Below, in pieces: positions 63,605 to 64,000 of a stretch of DNA of 64,000 nucleotides. Below the pieces are notes generated by a model. The model was not told where the DNA came from. It worked only from the letters and a program-made list of their open reading frames with translations, and made no database searches. Position 1 is the first letter of the stretch, and the number at the start of each line of letters is the position of its first letter. The stretch is from Ekhidna sp964289745 (GTDB taxonomy: Bacteria > Bacteroidota > Bacteroidia > Cytophagales > Cyclobacteriaceae), in the NCBI GenBank assembly GCA_964289745.1, contig CAXYMM010000001.1:1426001-1490000 (forward strand), written 5' to 3'. The translations under genes and the position numbers were made by a program.

Positions 63605-64000
63605 ATGGAAAGCGTTCAATCAACAACCACCACAAAAAATAGAAGATTAGGTATTTCTTCGTTGAGCGAGCATTTAGGAAAACTTCCACCACAAGCAGTT
63701 GAAATAGAAGAAGCTGTTTTAGGAGCTTTAATGCTCGAAAGAGACGCCTTGTCCAATGTAATAGACATCCTCCATGTAAATAGCTTTTATAAAGATGCTA
63801 ATAAAGAAATTTATTCGGCCATCGTGGATCTTTTCAACGATAGCCAGCCCGTCGATATTAAAACGGTTACTCACCAACTTCGAAAAGTTGGAAAGCTGGA
63901 ATTGATAGGGGGTGCCCATTACGTTGCGGAACTAACAGCTAAAGTGAACTCCGCTGCGAATATCGAATACCATGCACGGATCATTGCGGAACAGTCTATC
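63605..64000 (+). CDS. dnaB: Replicative DNA helicase DnaB, N-terminal part
   Basis: 132 codons are in the window and the gene continues beyond it. The N-domain reads LGKLPPQAVEIEEAVLGALM, FYKDANKEIYSAIVDLFNDS and VDIKTVTHQLRK, the standard DnaB pattern that contacts primase. The ATP-binding RecA domain is not in view. I took the ATG at 63605; the ATG four bases upstream is in another frame and ends quickly. Confidence 0.92.
   Translation, partial: MESVQSTTTTKNRRLGISSLSEHLGKLPPQAVEIEEAVLGALMLERDALSNVIDILHVNSFYKDANKEIYSAIVDLFNDSQPVDIKTVTHQLRKVGKLELIGGAHYVAELTAKVNSAANIEYHARIIAEQSI

Noticed and set aside
1..64000. CRISPR array, tRNA genes or complete IS elements.
   Set aside because: No regularly spaced repeats and no tRNA-like cloverleaf sequence were seen in the gaps; the only transposase trace is a fragment.

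Overview
The window reads as chromosomal DNA of a gliding-type Bacteroidota bacterium, most likely class Cytophagia. The reasons are: AT-rich coding DNA; many secreted or lipoprotein genes of families typical of that phylum (DUF2807/GIN, DUF4340, TPR lipoproteins, OmpA with PD40-like repeats); a GldA-GldF-GldG ABC operon; sphingolipid/sulfonolipid genes; and promoter-like TAnnTTTG -7 elements. No rRNA or tRNA gene was seen. One SRP RNA candidate lies near 17.6 kb.

Layout. 0-2.5 kb: the end of an ABC transporter ATPase, an SGNH hydrolase broken at its 5' end, a lipoprotein, and a decayed stretch. 2.5-8 kb: a LexA-like S24 repressor with a partner gene behind a perfect palindrome, then a TPR lipoprotein and the translation cluster thrS-infC-rpmI-rplT, where infC appears to start at ATC. 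8-17.5 kb: housekeeping genes (dapA, ligA, CCA-adding enzyme, antiporter, rhodanese, carbonic anhydrase). 17.5-22 kb: the SRP RNA candidate and a two-gene restriction-modification system in which a PD-(D/E)xK domain is fused to the N6-methylase, with HsdS behind it and no helicase subunit. 22-28.6 kb: TPR and GIN proteins, a thioredoxin, and the gldA-gldF-gldG-DUF4340 operon. 29-31 kb: a PKD-GH19 chitinase lipoprotein.

31-43.8 kb is a glycan island: a peptide-exporter-like ABC protein, four GT4 and two GT2 glycosyltransferases, a PLOD-like transferase, a GT-C membrane transferase, a flippase-like protein and a DUF3108 protein, with one IS1595 transposase remnant. Convergent to it, 43.8-49.1 kb is a tight six-gene operon: SPT/CFAT-like alpha-oxoamine synthase, SDR reductase, GNAT-like N-acyltransferase, FabZ-like dehydratase, ketosynthase and a private ACP. 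This is the most interesting system here: a self-contained locus for a sphingolipid or sulfonolipid backbone with its own acyl supply, next to genes that could glycosylate and move the product.

49-58.8 kb returns to ordinary genes (YjbR, PhoX, guaB, SF1 helicase, FAD oxidoreductase, SRPBCC-GyrI). 58.8-61.7 kb is an AT-rich insert with a GmrSD-like DUF262-DUF1524 nuclease flanked by interrupted reading frames. 61.7-64 kb holds an OmpA-family protein and the start of dnaB, with a consensus DnaA box between them.
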